Counted from the first letter of the stretch, positions 21,060-34,175 are shown. The stretch: 64,000 bases of DNA from Echinococcus granulosus (GCF_000524195.1 NW_020170386.1:1517668-1581667); one strand, 5' to 3'. Translations and numbers: made by a program. Notes: generated from the sequence alone by a model not told the origin.

Positions 21060-24000
21060 GCCTATACAAATTTACTTATCCTACTTGATCTATTTTCAGC
21101 AATGGAGTCCTAATTGATGAATCTCTCGTATGTACGGACTAACTTTCCATTGCACCTGAAAAATGTGCTTCGGGTTATTACTACAGTGAAGGGTTCATAA
21201 TGGATTGTGGTTCTGTATCAAACAGCACATTAAGCTAAGTTATGAAATCAGCTAAGACCAGAACATCCTCATTGTTCTTAAATTTATGCCACTTATCAGG
21301 ACTGCAAAATTTTCTTATAACGTAGGCAAATATTTTAAATTCTCTGTTAAAACGGAAGATCGCAGTCTGGAATTTTTGGTAAACTAACTACCGCAAAAGA
21401 AATTTCGAACTAAAAAGTGGAAAAGTTTTAACGCATTTAAACAAGTTCATAAAAAGGTAGGTAATTTCACTCAGGCTATTGCCACCACTCGAGTAAATTT
21501 TGCAATACTTTGGATAGGTCAAACATCAATTTGGTTTGCTCGGCAATAGTCTCAGTCTCAAGGTGTCGCCTGAGTCATCCTTGCTCCGCTCTGCCAAGTG
21601 TGCTCAAAATCAAAGCATAGTCAACTAGACTAGCTGGCAAGCGGAGCTGACATGATTCTGCTACTTGCATTAAGAGGCAACATGAAGTGTACAGATTAAT
21701 CCCTCCGCCAATTCCGCCAACTCCTCTGTTCAGTAGAAGCTTCACATGCTTCTACTCGTCTTAGCTTTTGTATCTTGCTAATTACTAGGAGGTTTACTAT
21801 TTTATTATATCATATTCCATTGCAGTCTTAAATGTCTAGGTAAATAAATTAAATCCAAATACCTGTATAGACAAGAAGGTTCCTAGCACTGACCACTTGC
21901 AATAATCACTTTCGTATGACTTGTCAAATCCTACATTCCAAATCACAAATTGAGTTCATCTGTTAAAATGACTGCGCCAAATTATGCCATCAAAAGTAAT
22001 TAATATTTCCGTGATGGGCGTGCTCAATTGCACAAATTTTCCAACCCACTTTTTCATTTGAAACGGAGGCGACGAAATGCACTAGTTTACAAGATTAGTG
22101 GCTGAGTTCTGGCTCCTAGTGCTGCCAAAAGCCACACCCATTTTAAATGTGACTAAATAGTGGACTGGAGTCTCATCAGCGTCTCCAACTAATTCTTCTA
22201 TACACTTTTTAAGGTTACTCATTTAACGTTAGTAATAAAGCCCCCTTGAATACATAACGAAAAATCAAACAGGATCGTATAAGTTGGCAGGTTTACGATC
22301 AATCAAATCACACCTTCATCTTACTATACATGTGCATAATTTGGTGGATTTTGTCGAAGAACTTAAGTAAACCAGTAGTCTATAACCAAGTCATTCATGA
22401 ATTCTCTATATGTTAACATCATCAAGGGTACTGTGGATTCGCATCCAGCTTACCTGCCTTTTGTCTTGGGAAAATCATAATGAGTGCATTTGTGGAGAAG
22501 TCGGTTTGTACGATGTTTAGAGCCCCAATGTTTGAAAGTGGCGTGAAAACGCGGCCTCCCTGTGCTGACTCACACGAGAGGAGGCAATGCCAAATGTGTT
22601 CAGGAGAGCACCACATCCCTCACACAGTGGGTGGGTGTTTGTAAGACCATTGCGTGCTCTTCTACTCCATTCTATTAATGATTTCGTTGTTGATTACGCA
22701 GCAAGTAATTTAATGGTTTTGTGATCAGCAATAATTGCAAAATATTGTAGTTATGTCATTTTACTACCAGGTCTAGCTACGACTGCCTCAGAAGCAATGA
22801 ATCGTATGATTGATGGATGAAAGATTACGCCTGATAAAAATTGCATAATTCTTACGAAGATTGAAACGCTTAGATCATAATCTTTAGAATGCTTGACGCT
22901 TTCGTAAGGTGGTAAATAATTCTTTGCTAGTTCTCCATGTAATCACTTCGAACTAGCAAAAAATTGTGGAATTTCAGGTGATGCTTCTACCAATATCCAC
23001 ATCTAGCGGGTTTTTTTAGTCTGCGAAAAATTTAATTAAATTTGTTTGAACATGAATACTGATTCTTTGTTTAAATAAGGTAATTTATGAAGTTGAGATT
23101 ATATCTCTCTCCATATATTTAATGAAAAGTTTCAATGAAGTTTCGACTAATTAAGGAGTTTTAAAAACAGCCGTCAATGCTACATGCTAAGTTCATTTTC
23201 ATTAAGCCTCATATTTCATTGGTAGAACATCAAAAATCCATGGCAGACAAAAAATCTCCGTCAGCGCTTATTTGACTTGTTTTGCAAAGAGGGTAGGCAC
23301 TCCGATAGAAACATTAACAATCTTACATTTCAGGAAGGAAGGTATTTAAACCACTCAACTTCTCTTTTTATGGATTCAAGCACGCCAAAAAAGTATTCCT
23401 GATCTGTGAGTAAACCAGGCCTATGATGTGCTGATCTTCGAGTAGCATGGAACGAATTGGCAAGTCTTTAACATACGTAAAGTTATAGGTACTGGGTCAC
23501 GGTCAGTTGGTGTGCAGTTGTGCTCTAGAAAGTTCTGTGTGACATATTCTAAGGAAGGGCAATTCAATCCACAACTAGAAGTTTTTCCTCGAAAATAAGC
23601 TGTCTATTCAGTCAAAGCACAAAATCCAAGCACACGAGTCACTATGTCGTAATATGTATCCAAGCCTAAAATTAGGCCGCAAGACTTTGTGTTCTCACAT
23701 TACGTGAAGTAACATAAACCGCGGCTGCGCTTAATTGTGGGAAGGCGAGTGAAATGTAAGCAAATGCAGCTTCCCCTTAAAGGTGATACTTACAGCAAAA
23801 TTAGCAACTTATTGGCAAGGCAACAACTCAGACGTCTTCAAATCAACTACCTTAGCGCTCATGGCAACAAGATGATCTATTCACAATTCGCCCAATAAGT
23901 CGCGCTCGCTTCAATGCTGCAATTTGAAGTGTTTTATTCTTGGTTTAACTTGTAATTTCTTATACTTACTCGATGTGAGAAATATTTAAGCTCTCAAGAC

Positions 24001-26375
24001 CCTAAAGTGGCTCGCGTAAGATCAGTTTGTTTAAACACATCTAACTATCCTTGTCAATTGCGCTTTCAGGTGGTAATTGCCATTCAAATTATTTCCTAAT
24101 TATTTGACCCAAACCTCCTCCAGATCTGTCGGCCACACATCTGTGTCGGTAATTGATTTAAAGATTGAATGGTAACACAACATTTTTTGTTTTATGTTGA
24201 TTTCGGTTCATCCATTAACTCTCGTTATTATTGCAGAAACTTGCATACAATCATAACTTTTTACAAATGAACGCAGTCTAATTCCCCTAAAAACATTGTA
24301 TTCTTTTAGTATGCCAGAAAATAAATTTCTGTCTAGGGTTTTGAAGCAATCGAATTGCAGTACACTGGAATAGGGAAGGTTGTAATTCGACAGCAAGTCA
24401 TGTAGGCATTACTGTGATATTGGCATAATTGAAGACATCGCTGAGGCAACGATCAAGATGCTTACTGCTATGGTTGCTTTAGCTCACGACTACTTGATAA
24501 AACAAAGGAAATTTTATTTGATACCAACTGTTACCTTAGGATTATTCCATTTTTTGTGCAAATCGATCTATATTCGATTCGAAGCTTTTCAAAATTTAAA
24601 CTTGACTGAGGCACATGGAAGAGTTCGGAGATAAATCTATACCCTTTAAACCAATAACTCTAAAGCCCTTTGGAGTTTTTAGCCAGGGTTCAATCGAATT
24701 TTGACTGCACCTCGGACATTGAGGGCTCTGAATGCGTCTAGAGATATTTTAAATTCAAGCTTGGAAATCCTGTGCCTTTCATCATAGAAGCTCACTTCTT
24801 GTTCTGTCACCTCAAAAGATATAAAACAATTCTATGCTTTTTTGTATATGACTGTGTAGTTGGAAAAGAACTGGCCATCCAAACACCAAGTGCATCTAAT
24901 TTGACAGCAAAATAGTGAATATAAAATGGGAACCGAAGTGAATTGAAAGAGCAACTTTGTTCATTAGCTTTAAGTGGTATAAAGGTAGCACGATAACAGT
25001 GAGCTTAGGATATTTCTCATCAAATCAAGTGGAACTATATGAAGTAAAAACCGTACTTTCGATGGAATGATGGCATTATGTTAATATCATCTACATGATC
25101 CGTTAGTTCCGCTTTCTCTATTGTGATGAATAATAGTGTGAAAGAGGTCGCAAAGTATCAGCCTCCTTGACTCAATGTAGGTGTCAGAAAAATTGCATCT
25201 TCTCTTTTGCCTGACTATGCAACCTGAGGTACTCATTTGATGCGTCCCTTAGGAGGCTAAAAGTTTTCATCGTCCAACATTCAAAAAGAGGGGCTTCATT
25301 TATTAGTCCCAAAAGCGGAAATGCCTCCTTTTATCCCTGTTCTGAGGAAACTTTACTTTCCTTCTGGAATTCAAAAGCGGCAAAAGATAAACCATTTCAA
25401 GACTGATGCTAAATTCCATTTATTAATTACTCATAGAGATATTTTTACATAATTTTTGGCTTTGGAAAAAGGCGATGGAGACAAATGCTACTCAGTACAT
25501 AATTTCCTTTCCCACTCGCTCCCACCTATGCGTAAATGACGGAAGCAAGTCACTACCTGGGATAAATTTCCAAGCATTAGGCTAACGTCCATTAACACCA
25601 TTCAGCTAAGTTTCATTAAATAACCTATCTTTTTCAAAATATTAGGATTTATATGCACAAGCCTATAAGATCGTATTATGTCCTCGCCTTTTACTGCCCG
25701 TCTTTTCAATATCTTACGGCAACGTCAATGATATAGAAACACCTATGCTTGTTTACTGCTCAGGCATTTATACCCGCTATTAAACCATCTGTTCATGTGC
25801 TACGGCGTTTCCCAGTCTAAGAGCAGCTACCACAGCATTGTGTGGTGGGGAATTGACGTATTCCCTTAGTCACGTGCTTACAGCCTTGTTTTAAGGGTGG
25901 GACTATTGGTGCTTTTAATGCTTTTGGCTTATTTTCAAGTCTACATACCTTACTACGATGTTTATTATGCCTTTTTTGGTTACAGCCTTAACCTCACCGA
26001 AAAATAAATTAATGTTCCACCATCAGTTTTATTTTATTTTATTTTAATAGTCAATCCAGATCGTGATTTAAATTCCCCACTGATGCCTTTTAGTGTTTTC
26101 AATATAAATATGTGTATTTATACATTAGTGATTATTAATTTACAAATGCTTGAAGAAAAGGCAATGCTGCCAAAGAGTCAACTTTAACTGTGCTTAGTGT
26201 TTAAACCTTTAAAGTAATGGGAAAAAGCTAAAAAGTGAGGTGAATGACACATAATGTGGAGTCTGGGTCGTAATACCACATTTTTAATGACAAGGGAAAA
26301 AACGAAATTAATTTGTTCGAAACATAAACACAATTTAGGGAAGATAGGAGAGTCAGAAGAAGTGGGTTCCCAAGT
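21060..26375. other. Long intergenic stretch, no gene recognised
   Basis: About 5.3 kb of AT-rich sequence without a supportable gene. A short ATTTT-unit repeat near 26027-26046 includes TTTATT at 26028-26033, a possible minus-strand polyA signal for member D. Confidence 0.35.
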
Positions 26376-28319
26376 TCAGTACCGCAAAGGCACCACTTTG
26401 ATGCTACCTAATTGGCTCATTTTATTTTCGTCGGAAGAAGAGCTGGAAGAATCACTGTCACTACTGTCAAGACGGTAAATCCTCTTTTTTTTGGGTGATT
26501 CGTGATGGCTGCGTTGCTTCGACTCGTTGGGCACATACACCTCGGTCAGGGATGTGGAGGTTGGAGTGGATTGGCGCTTGACGGAGACCGGGGTTACCAC
26601 TGGCCGTTCAATACCATTCTTGGAACTGCTGCTGCTACTGCTCGACCTAGACTTGCCCAAAGAACGATGTCGTGGATCACTATGGTGGCTCTTATTTTTT
26701 CTGCGTAGTTCATCATCATTCGTGTATTCTGCCGGACGAGTTGTGCTATACATATAGACGGTACCATCATCAGAAATGACGGGTCCCCCGCTTGAGTCAG
26801 TACGAATGATTTCTACCTGTCTTGGATCGCCAACGCCCACTTCACCACATATAGAGCAAATACCCTGTGTTTTACCATTATGTTCATGTGACAACTCTGA
26901 AAAGGGTTTAAATTTTCCCGTTGCAAGGATAAACAAGGACTTAGAGGAGCCAGGTGCAGCTTTGGAATCATCGTTAAGTTGGTGATGGTTAACGCGGCTA
27001 GAAGAAACGAGTGGCTTTGGTCGATGCTCTCGTTTCGATTTTGATTGACGCCTAGATGATGAAGAAAAGGAAGAAGCTGATGAAATGGAAGACGAGGTAG
27101 AGACTGTTCTCGGTCGAGGTTTAGTCTTCCGGGTAGAACCTTTGTCTCTAACGCAAAAGGTAGATTGGCTTACAGGAGAGGATTTTGGTTTTTGTTGTTG
27201 CTGAGAGCGAATTTGATGTTCGTAAAGAGGACGTTCCTCGTAAACAACATAATGTGAACTAGCGTCTGTCGTCATGGTGCGGCGGGAAGCGGTGGATGTT
27301 CGACTATCCAAGAGGCCATTGTGTGGGTATTGATCACAGGAGCAAATAGGAGAACGAAACTGAGAACTAGAGTCCGAATAAGTATACGAGTGAGATCTGG
27401 AGCTTGATCTCGATCGAGATTTATTAGTTGGCATTTTGACTGGAGAGGTAGCAGTGCTCACCAAATTTTTGCACTCTGACCGACACTTTACGCAAACAGG
27501 CGCATTCACTTCCTTCGGATTGGCTGGCTCGTTCAAAGTCTCAATTTGTGAATGGTCGTAAGGTATGCTTTGTGGTGTGTGTGCGTCAGATTGGGTTGCT
27601 GTTGGCGATGCGGGTGGAGATGGTGAAAGCGACGGACTGTGAGCTGGTTGTCTAGGCAATCCAACCACTCCTGAAGTAGATAAATCCCCCGAAACTTCGG
27701 CTGGTGGATTTAACCTGGCCTGTGGTACTTCGTTCTCGTGAATGGGAGTGGTTTCTCGGCTCCCACTAGTGCGTTCACTTACACTTCCAGTAGCGTTTAC
27801 GAATGCCGGAGAATTGGTGATGTTGTAAGTCGGTGATGGTTCATTTACTTCAGGTGGTTCAAAAACTGGGATTTGATTTTTTAGGTTGTGCCTCGGAGCG
27901 TCATCAGCGTAGGTTAATTCATCATCGAGTCGTGTAGCTTTAAGAGGCTGTTCAAAAGTCAGTACCAAATACTGTTGAGGACTGCCAGACACTTGAATGC
28001 CCAGGACTAGAACCTTTTTAGAGTGAGGAAAGATTTTGTGTAGTTTCACTTCAGAATACTTGATTTTTGAGTGTGGTGGCTTCTTTCCGATGTGAGAGGC
28101 CTTTGCTAGTTTCAGGGAGTCTGCCAATGCCGTCACCTTGATTTTTATAGGCTTTTTGTTATTTCCGTCTTTTTTTACCATAGCCTCCGCTTGAACGATT
28201 GAAAAAGGATCTGTCTTGGGGGCTGAACCGAAACCAGTTAGATAGCACTTTTCGTGAAAGTAAACTTCACCTAACCTCTTGTCAATAGAGATGGGCTTGA
28301 AGGGCTCGCGAGCAGCCAT
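26376..28319 (-). CDS. Single-exon PTB-like domain protein, family member D (647 aa)
   Basis: The largest member, intronless, from ATG 28319 (context GACAAACATGG; the frame extends upstream only from a GTG). Residues 5-140 resemble a PTB/PID domain: VYFHEKCYLTGFGSA, FSIVQAEAMVKKDG, PIKIKVTALADSLKLAKA, KIKYSEVKLHKIF, KVLVLGIQVSG and QYLVLTFEQP. The long tail is Ser/Pro/Thr-rich, with a CxxC pair (VCVKCRSEC, near residues 270-280), an SR-like run (RSRSSSRSHS), a second CxxC (GICSICGEVG) and an acidic serine run (DSSDSDSSSSSSDENK), ending SIKVVPLRY. The two CxxC pairs could bind a metal, but this is inference. No signal peptide or membrane segment is seen. Function is unknown; a scaffold or adaptor role would fit the domain and the disordered tail. 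Confidence 0.75.
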   Translation of the reverse strand: MAAREPFKPISIDKRLGEVYFHEKCYLTGFGSAPKTDPFSIVQAEAMVKKDGNNKKPIKIKVTALADSLKLAKASHIGKKPPHSKIKYSEVKLHKIFPHSKKVLVLGIQVSGSPQQYLVLTFEQPLKATRLDDELTYADDAPRHNLKNQIPVFEPPEVNEPSPTYNITNSPAFVNATGSVSERTSGSRETTPIHENEVPQARLNPPAEVSGDLSTSGVVGLPRQPAHSPSLSPSPPASPTATQSDAHTPQSIPYDHSQIETLNEPANPKEVNAPVCVKCRSECKNLVSTATSPVKMPTNKSRSRSSSRSHSYTYSDSSSQFRSPICSCDQYPHNGLLDSRTSTASRRTMTTDASSHYVVYEERPLYEHQIRSQQQQKPKSSPVSQSTFCVRDKGSTRKTKPRPRTVSTSSSISSASSFSSSSRRQSKSKREHRPKPLVSSSRVNHHQLNDDSKAAPGSSKSLFILATGKFKPFSELSHEHNGKTQGICSICGEVGVGDPRQVEIIRTDSSGGPVISDDGTVYMYSTTRPAEYTNDDELRRKNKSHHSDPRHRSLGKSRSSSSSSSSKNGIERPVVTPVSVKRQSTPTSTSLTEVYVPNESKQRSHHESPKKKRIYRLDSSDSDSSSSSSDENKMSQLGSIKVVPLRY

Positions 28320-28423
28320 GTTTGTCTGCACCTTGTGGAATGCTCCCCCTGGAGTTTGCCCTGCAATAAATTTGAGACGAAAGAGCACAACGGTCTTCTA
28401 ATCGTTAGCACATCTGCGGAATG

Positions 28424-28449
28424 ATTGGCTTCTTTGCAGAAGACCCAAT
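28424..28449 (-). promoter_or_regulatory. Inverted CCAAT pair, promoter of member D
   Basis: ATTGG at 28424-28428 and CCAAT at 28445-28449 (plus-strand reading) face each other with 16 bases between them, 105-130 bases before ATG 28319. The arrangement repeats that of member B. Confidence 0.45.
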
Positions 28450-28499
28450 CAGCAGCTCCTTGTAAATTACTCAACTCACGCAAGGTGCTGGTACATGCG

Positions 28500-31400
28500 A
28501 GTCTTTAGTCTCTAGCGGATTATCGTCAATCATTGGATGGTCCTCCATCATTACTTTGCACTCTCTTCAAAATACCACCAACTCTATTTCTTCATGAACG
28601 TGTTTCTAGTATCTTTTCCTTAAGAAAATATTAAAGACTCCAAAACGCTGTTTAGCTAACCGATTTTGTAAATCGAATAATCCTTTAGGGTGGTTGGAGC
28701 TGCAAATCATAAAAAAAGACAATGATGAGAAGTCTTGCATTGCAAAACGTGTTGTGTTTACCACCGCACTCATAATAAGCTCGTATGCGTGTCACAGAAC
28801 TGATGTGCAACTGTCACGAGGTTTTGAAGATTTCTCACCTTTCTTAAGTCCATCATGTGATTCATCCAAATAGGCGGATTTCAAAATGTAACACCTTACA
28901 CATTCAAAACTTTAAGTATAGTGCTTTATCAAGCCATTTAACACCATTTCAAGGCATTTCAATTAGGTCTTTATGAACAGCTTAGAATAGGTTGCAGAAT
29001 TTCGTGACAAAAGTTAATTGAAATGTCACATCATTGTACATTTGATCAATTAGGGTATCTTTGTTACAAAACAACTACCAATTGTGTGTTTATTGTGAAG
29101 TGATCTACTTATTAACCGATAAAATTATTTGCGAAGAATACCTCGAAGTGTGTTTAGAGGTCAGTCATTGTGTAGGATGCACTGACGGCCTGTCTTAAGC
29201 AATCTCGCCTAAATAAAGCCCGAATCACACTAACGCTGTTGCTAGTATGGTCACAAGTCCTTCCAACAACTTGCCCCGATAATATTTAGCTAAAATCTTA
29301 ACGCTCATAATTGTTGCATATGTTCTATGCACTTATTTGATTGTATGCAGCACAGCAGAAGTCGAACATCACAAAACGGGCACCTTCTAAAATTTTACAG
29401 TAGTATCCTAATACACAAAAGTTGATATTATAATGTGCTTTGATCAGAATGAATCACTTAAATACACCTCTCTCGTAGACAGGGTAGCTTAAGCAAGAGG
29501 CTTTCCTTGTGTGCCAATCACAAACGCATGGATGACGCGTAGGAAGCCTTTGACATCGGCTTCAGTGCTTCTACTTATCCGTGAGAGTGATGAAAATGAA
29601 ATAGTACTGTAACTACGTATAATGCGTAGGATTCAAAAAGAATCAAGTGTTCTTTCGTCCTCTACAACTTACCTTTCCTTATATGGTCGTTATTACCTTT
29701 AACTAAATAGGCATTGGAATGTGCTTGATAGTATCCCAAATTGCTAAGCGTACTCTGTTGTGTACCAGTTCCTAAACCACCTCTCCGGGAATTGTCCAAA
29801 TATATTGCTTTAACCATTGTCCCAAAAGCCATTAACCTAAAGATTATTACGTTAGATTGAAAGTCACCTTGTAATAGTACAAGATGCCTAAAGCATTAGA
29901 AAAATGAATGCTTTACAACGACTGTGTTGACTCAAAAAGGTAGGTGGACATTAAGTAGATTTTGATGGTGTCTAACAAATAAATTTGGTTTGACTGTTAA
30001 GAAAGAAAGGAATGCAAACTTACCAGTGTAGAGTTTAAACGGCTTTCAATACAGAACCTTCTTTCGTCGAAGGATACCGGTGGTGGAGGTGGGTTCATGA
30101 AGTAGCATCTAGTAAGTCCGTAGTGCTGCTAAAGTGGAGCACAACATGACCCTCCAAGTAGCTGAATCCCTTCCTCGATCACGTGCATCAGTCTGCCCAC
30201 TGGATTAGACCGACTCACGCTTTCTCCATAAATCTATTTCCTAGACACCGTTAAGGTCAGCAGTGGAAGTAGCAGTTGCAACATTGGGCTCAATGAGTCT
30301 GATTTTTCTTGTTACACTCAAATTTAAGCCTAGAGTGAGGAGAACGAGAGTGGAAAGTGAACTGAAAATTGCTTAACGATTTGGAGATAGAGAGTAGGTA
30401 AGTGGGGTGTGATAATGAGAATTTTTAGCTCAAAGTGTGGGCGAAATTGATGGCGTAATTACCATTTATACACCATATAGGTACATGTCGTATATTCCAA
30501 ATTGGATGATTAAACTGTGCAGAGACGCATTTTCGAAATTCACATCTGGTAATTTTGTAAACTGCTAATGCTTGAACCAAAGAAGGTCATGGGCAAACGT
30601 CTGTCATAATTAACGTTGTTCTATCCATTAGACTGGTTAATTGCTTCGGGCTTGTTTAGTGTATAATACTTTGCTTCGTGTGTATTAAATTAATTGCCTC
30701 ATTTGCTCAAAAACCTTTCCAGTTTAGGGACTTTTTCCCCAGCTATGCTCAAGTCAGCAAGCGGATGTACTTTTAAATATGGAGCTGAAAGAATTAAGAA
30801 CGTCGGTAACTTTTTTTTATGATAGCTTTATATTATAATTGCGTAAAAGTGCAAATGGGATTGTGTATTTTTTACCAGCATATCAAGCCTGAAGAAACTC
30901 ATTTATACTAGAAGAGCCTAGCAATCGTTTGTAATGACGTCTGTTGACCTACAATTTCAGGGTGCTCCCAACTTAATTCACCATAAGGAATTTTATTTTA
31001 ATAATTGCGAAAGTCAACATCTTTGCTTCATTTATATTTCGATATACATACATAACAGCTAGGTTAATTTAGTCCAAATTATGCCAAGTGTGACATGGTA
31101 CTGTGGAAGATAGACATTACAAAAATCATATATGATTTAGGATTTTTTATAAGCTCATGTGTGCACGAGAAGGTCTGCATAACAAATGCTTACTTTACGA
31201 GTTTGTCAGCTACTGGCGCTTGAAGTCTGCTTTAGACCTCAGCGAAGTGGCTTTCTCTTTTAATAGGAAGTTCTTCGCTTTCTAAGTAATACGACACATC
31301 ATAAGTGCAGCTTTAAGTATGTAATTGGTTTTTTTTTGCTTAATGTAACGTAATTGATGTTATTAAAGGTACTCTAGAACAAATCAAGCTTCTATCTAAT

Positions 31401-33548
31401 TATCATCTCGAGCTTCTCAGGGGGTCATAAAACTTGTAACCTTTCTTATCACCGATGGTAATTCATGCCTCAGTCCTTCCAGCTATTCTTAATTGACGAA
31501 AGGAAGCACTTCAATTGCATTTCACAGTTTCAACCGTTTGTGCTGTCAGTCTTGGCAAATCGGTAAATTTACGTATAAAATGGATCCTCTTACCTCGAAA
31601 TTACTCAATATTCATCTTCCAGGTTTTGTGTCAAAGGGGTTCAATTCAGCGACTAACATGACACACACTCGGTATAATTAAGTACGCCTTTACTTAACTT
31701 CCTTGCTGCAGATTTAGATTCTATTACTGCATAATTTGCAACAGGGCAGTCGCAATATCCTATCGTAAAACAAGCGAAAGTGCCCACCTCTCACTACCCA
31801 TCCCAATGAGGTTTAGTAAACACCGTGCAAACAGACACCATTCTCCTTCTGGCCCCTTTCCAACAAATTCTCAATGTGCATATGCAATTACAACACTGAA
31901 CGGTTGCGTCAGCGTTTGTTGAGTTTCACTGCGCATTTCCCACGCAGGCAGTGGAAACGCATAACCATGAGACCGTTTCTTGCTCGTACCACTAAGCAGT
32001 GCCTTAACCGGTTTTGCTAACCATCACGTAGGGGAGAGCAGCAATGGGAGAAGGGTAGTTCAAAAACAGCAGAATGTGGTGATTTTATTTCAAATACAAT
32101 CATACTTAAAGATATATTTAAAAGTACTTTCATTTTAGATTTCCCACCTTTGTTTGGAATTAAGCACACAATGCTTTGACAAAGCCCACTAAAATTTGTG
32201 GTAAAATGTATAAAGTGGTGCATAATGTGATGCTGATGGCAGATTTCAATGAATTTAAAGTTCATAGTGCTTTACGATAAATAAACATTTGTAATAATTT
32301 GCAAAATTGACCTTTCTAACTTTGCAGCTGGAATTACTTCATAAAGACACAGGTGGCCTGCTGTAATGTGCTGTGAGTTTCAGCTAAAAAACTCATTAAA
32401 TTTTCATAAAGGTCTAATTACAGTTAGGGATCTTCTATTGAAACGAAGTATGTTCAAAGTGCTGGATTGAAGGAAGGTACTACTTAACTAACTTCCCGAT
32501 CTATGGTCTAAAAATGTTAAACTGTTACAAAACGGTTTATTTTCTTATGGTTGTATCTAGCGGTACCAATGTATCAACCATCCACTCCCTTGCTAGATGA
32601 TTATGCGAAGATTACTGGTCATCAAGTGGCGTGACAGTGTCTAATCCCTCTCTCATTACTTTAAAGTCTCAAAAACAAACTCCTCGTTAATTTTTGTCTG
32701 GGTTGTTTCTAAGTTCCCTCTTGAGGCCCATTTCACCTACACCGTTAACGCCTGCGCTGCTATCCGGGACGCGCCGGAGCTCGTAAATGTGACCCACTTG
32801 ATGCAAATTTGAACGCGACCCAATGCAGCCACCCGCATTTATCCATCAATCATTCACAAGAAGTGTTTCTTCACATTTTTATATTATTAACTTAATAAAA
32901 AGCCTGTTAGATGGTTTTACAGATTCTTCCCAATTTTCGTTTTAGTGTTCAAATGAACCAGGCATGATACTTTGTTTTTAAAATTATAAATAATTAAAAT
33001 GTTCAGTATCTCTAATGTGTTGACGCATTATATCGAATAAGGTAGTTAATTATACCCCCACTTCTAACCTGAAATGGAGCTGTTTTTTTCCATTTTTCGA
33101 TGCAAAGGTTATATGAGATGTAAGTAATTTGATAGCACCTACGAATCGCTTGGTCTCAGTTCATACTTCATTCACATATTGTGATTACTCATGTGGTTGG
33201 TGTTTTGGCTGACTTTCTATGTCCCAGTATCGTTAAGCCCAACGACCATTTCAATGAATCAGTGTCCTGAATTGTAGGTACAATGTTATGCAACACACCA
33301 GGCGTCTACTTAACATGTAACTATTTTAATGCGGTTAATAAAATTCCCACCAATAGGCTGCCCTTAAATAATATTAACACGATGCATGGTATGTCAGTAA
33401 CTAATTAGACCCTAGAGTATCATAAGTGATGAATTAACCGAACCACTTACAAAATTTTGCAAAACTAAGAATCGTTGATGACAAAAGTAATAATCGTACT
33501 AGTTTTATACCTTCAGAGTTCTCACCAACCACGGCAGAAACAGTATCA
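28500..33548. other. Long intergenic stretch, no gene recognised
   Basis: About 5 kb with few and short open frames (31493-31681 and 32017-32265 are the largest), none with a recognisable motif. No repeat structure was evident by eye. Confidence 0.35.
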
Positions 33549-34175
33549 TTAATTTTGTCGGTAAAATGATCGAAAATGTAGGTTGGACAATTCCCAGTCC
33601 GAATTTTGCTTATATGCAGCTCCCTGACTCTTTTTTGTAACTTCCCCCTCTAACTGCTTCTTCTTCAGTAGCTCTTCGTATGCAAGTCCTGTTTCTCGAA
33701 TTGTCTCCCAATTAAATCGACCGGAATCGTATTCAATCATGTCCGTCTTGTCACGGTATTTATAGAGATTGCGCGTCTCAACAACTTTGCGATAGACCTC
33801 AGCCGCGAAGACATCCGCATCAGCATTTTCGTAGTCACACGTCTTCAGCGCCTTCTTGTACTTCTTACTAATCGATCGGAGGGCCAGAAAGTACCGCAAG
33901 GAGCGGAGGCTGCTGACGATGCATCCGATGATAACCGCTTTGCAGAGAAAGAGTATGATGACTGAGAGCATGAGAGAGGCCCCGATGGCGATAATCTCCA
34001 TCTGCTGCTCACGAACCCACCGCTCTATATGGCTCTGTGGGTGTGCAAAGAAACGCGCAGTTCGACGCACCTTTTGCCCCAACAGATCGTAGTCGAAGTG
34101 TTTTGCGTAGGCCTGCAAACTCGGGTAGAGTGGGTCCCACACTAACTCCTCCTCCTGATTCAACGCGCCAGCCAT
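33549..34175 (-). CDS. Orphan single-pass membrane protein (208 aa)
   Basis: A continuous 209-codon frame from ATG 34175 to the stop at 33549 with no sign of introns. Residues 1-58 are polar (MAGALNQEEELVWDPLYPSL at the start) and are not a signal peptide. Residues 60-90 form one long hydrophobic segment (IIAIGASLMLSVIILFLCKA, then VIIGCIV). Residues 92-115 are basic (RSLRYFLALRSISKKYKKAL), which favours a cytosolic location for the C-terminal side. The remaining part is charged and probably helical (FNWETIRETGLAYEELLKKK), ending FRSFYRQN. I do not recognise the family. The even amino-acid composition and length make it likely to be real, possibly flatworm-specific. Confidence 0.55.
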   Translation of the reverse strand: MAGALNQEEELVWDPLYPSLQAYAKHFDYDLLGQKVRRTARFFAHPQSHIERWVREQQMEIIAIGASLMLSVIILFLCKAVIIGCIVSSLRSLRYFLALRSISKKYKKALKTCDYENADADVFAAEVYRKVVETRNLYKYRDKTDMIEYDSGRFNWETIRETGLAYEELLKKKQLEGEVTKKSQGAAYKQNSDWELSNLHFRSFYRQN

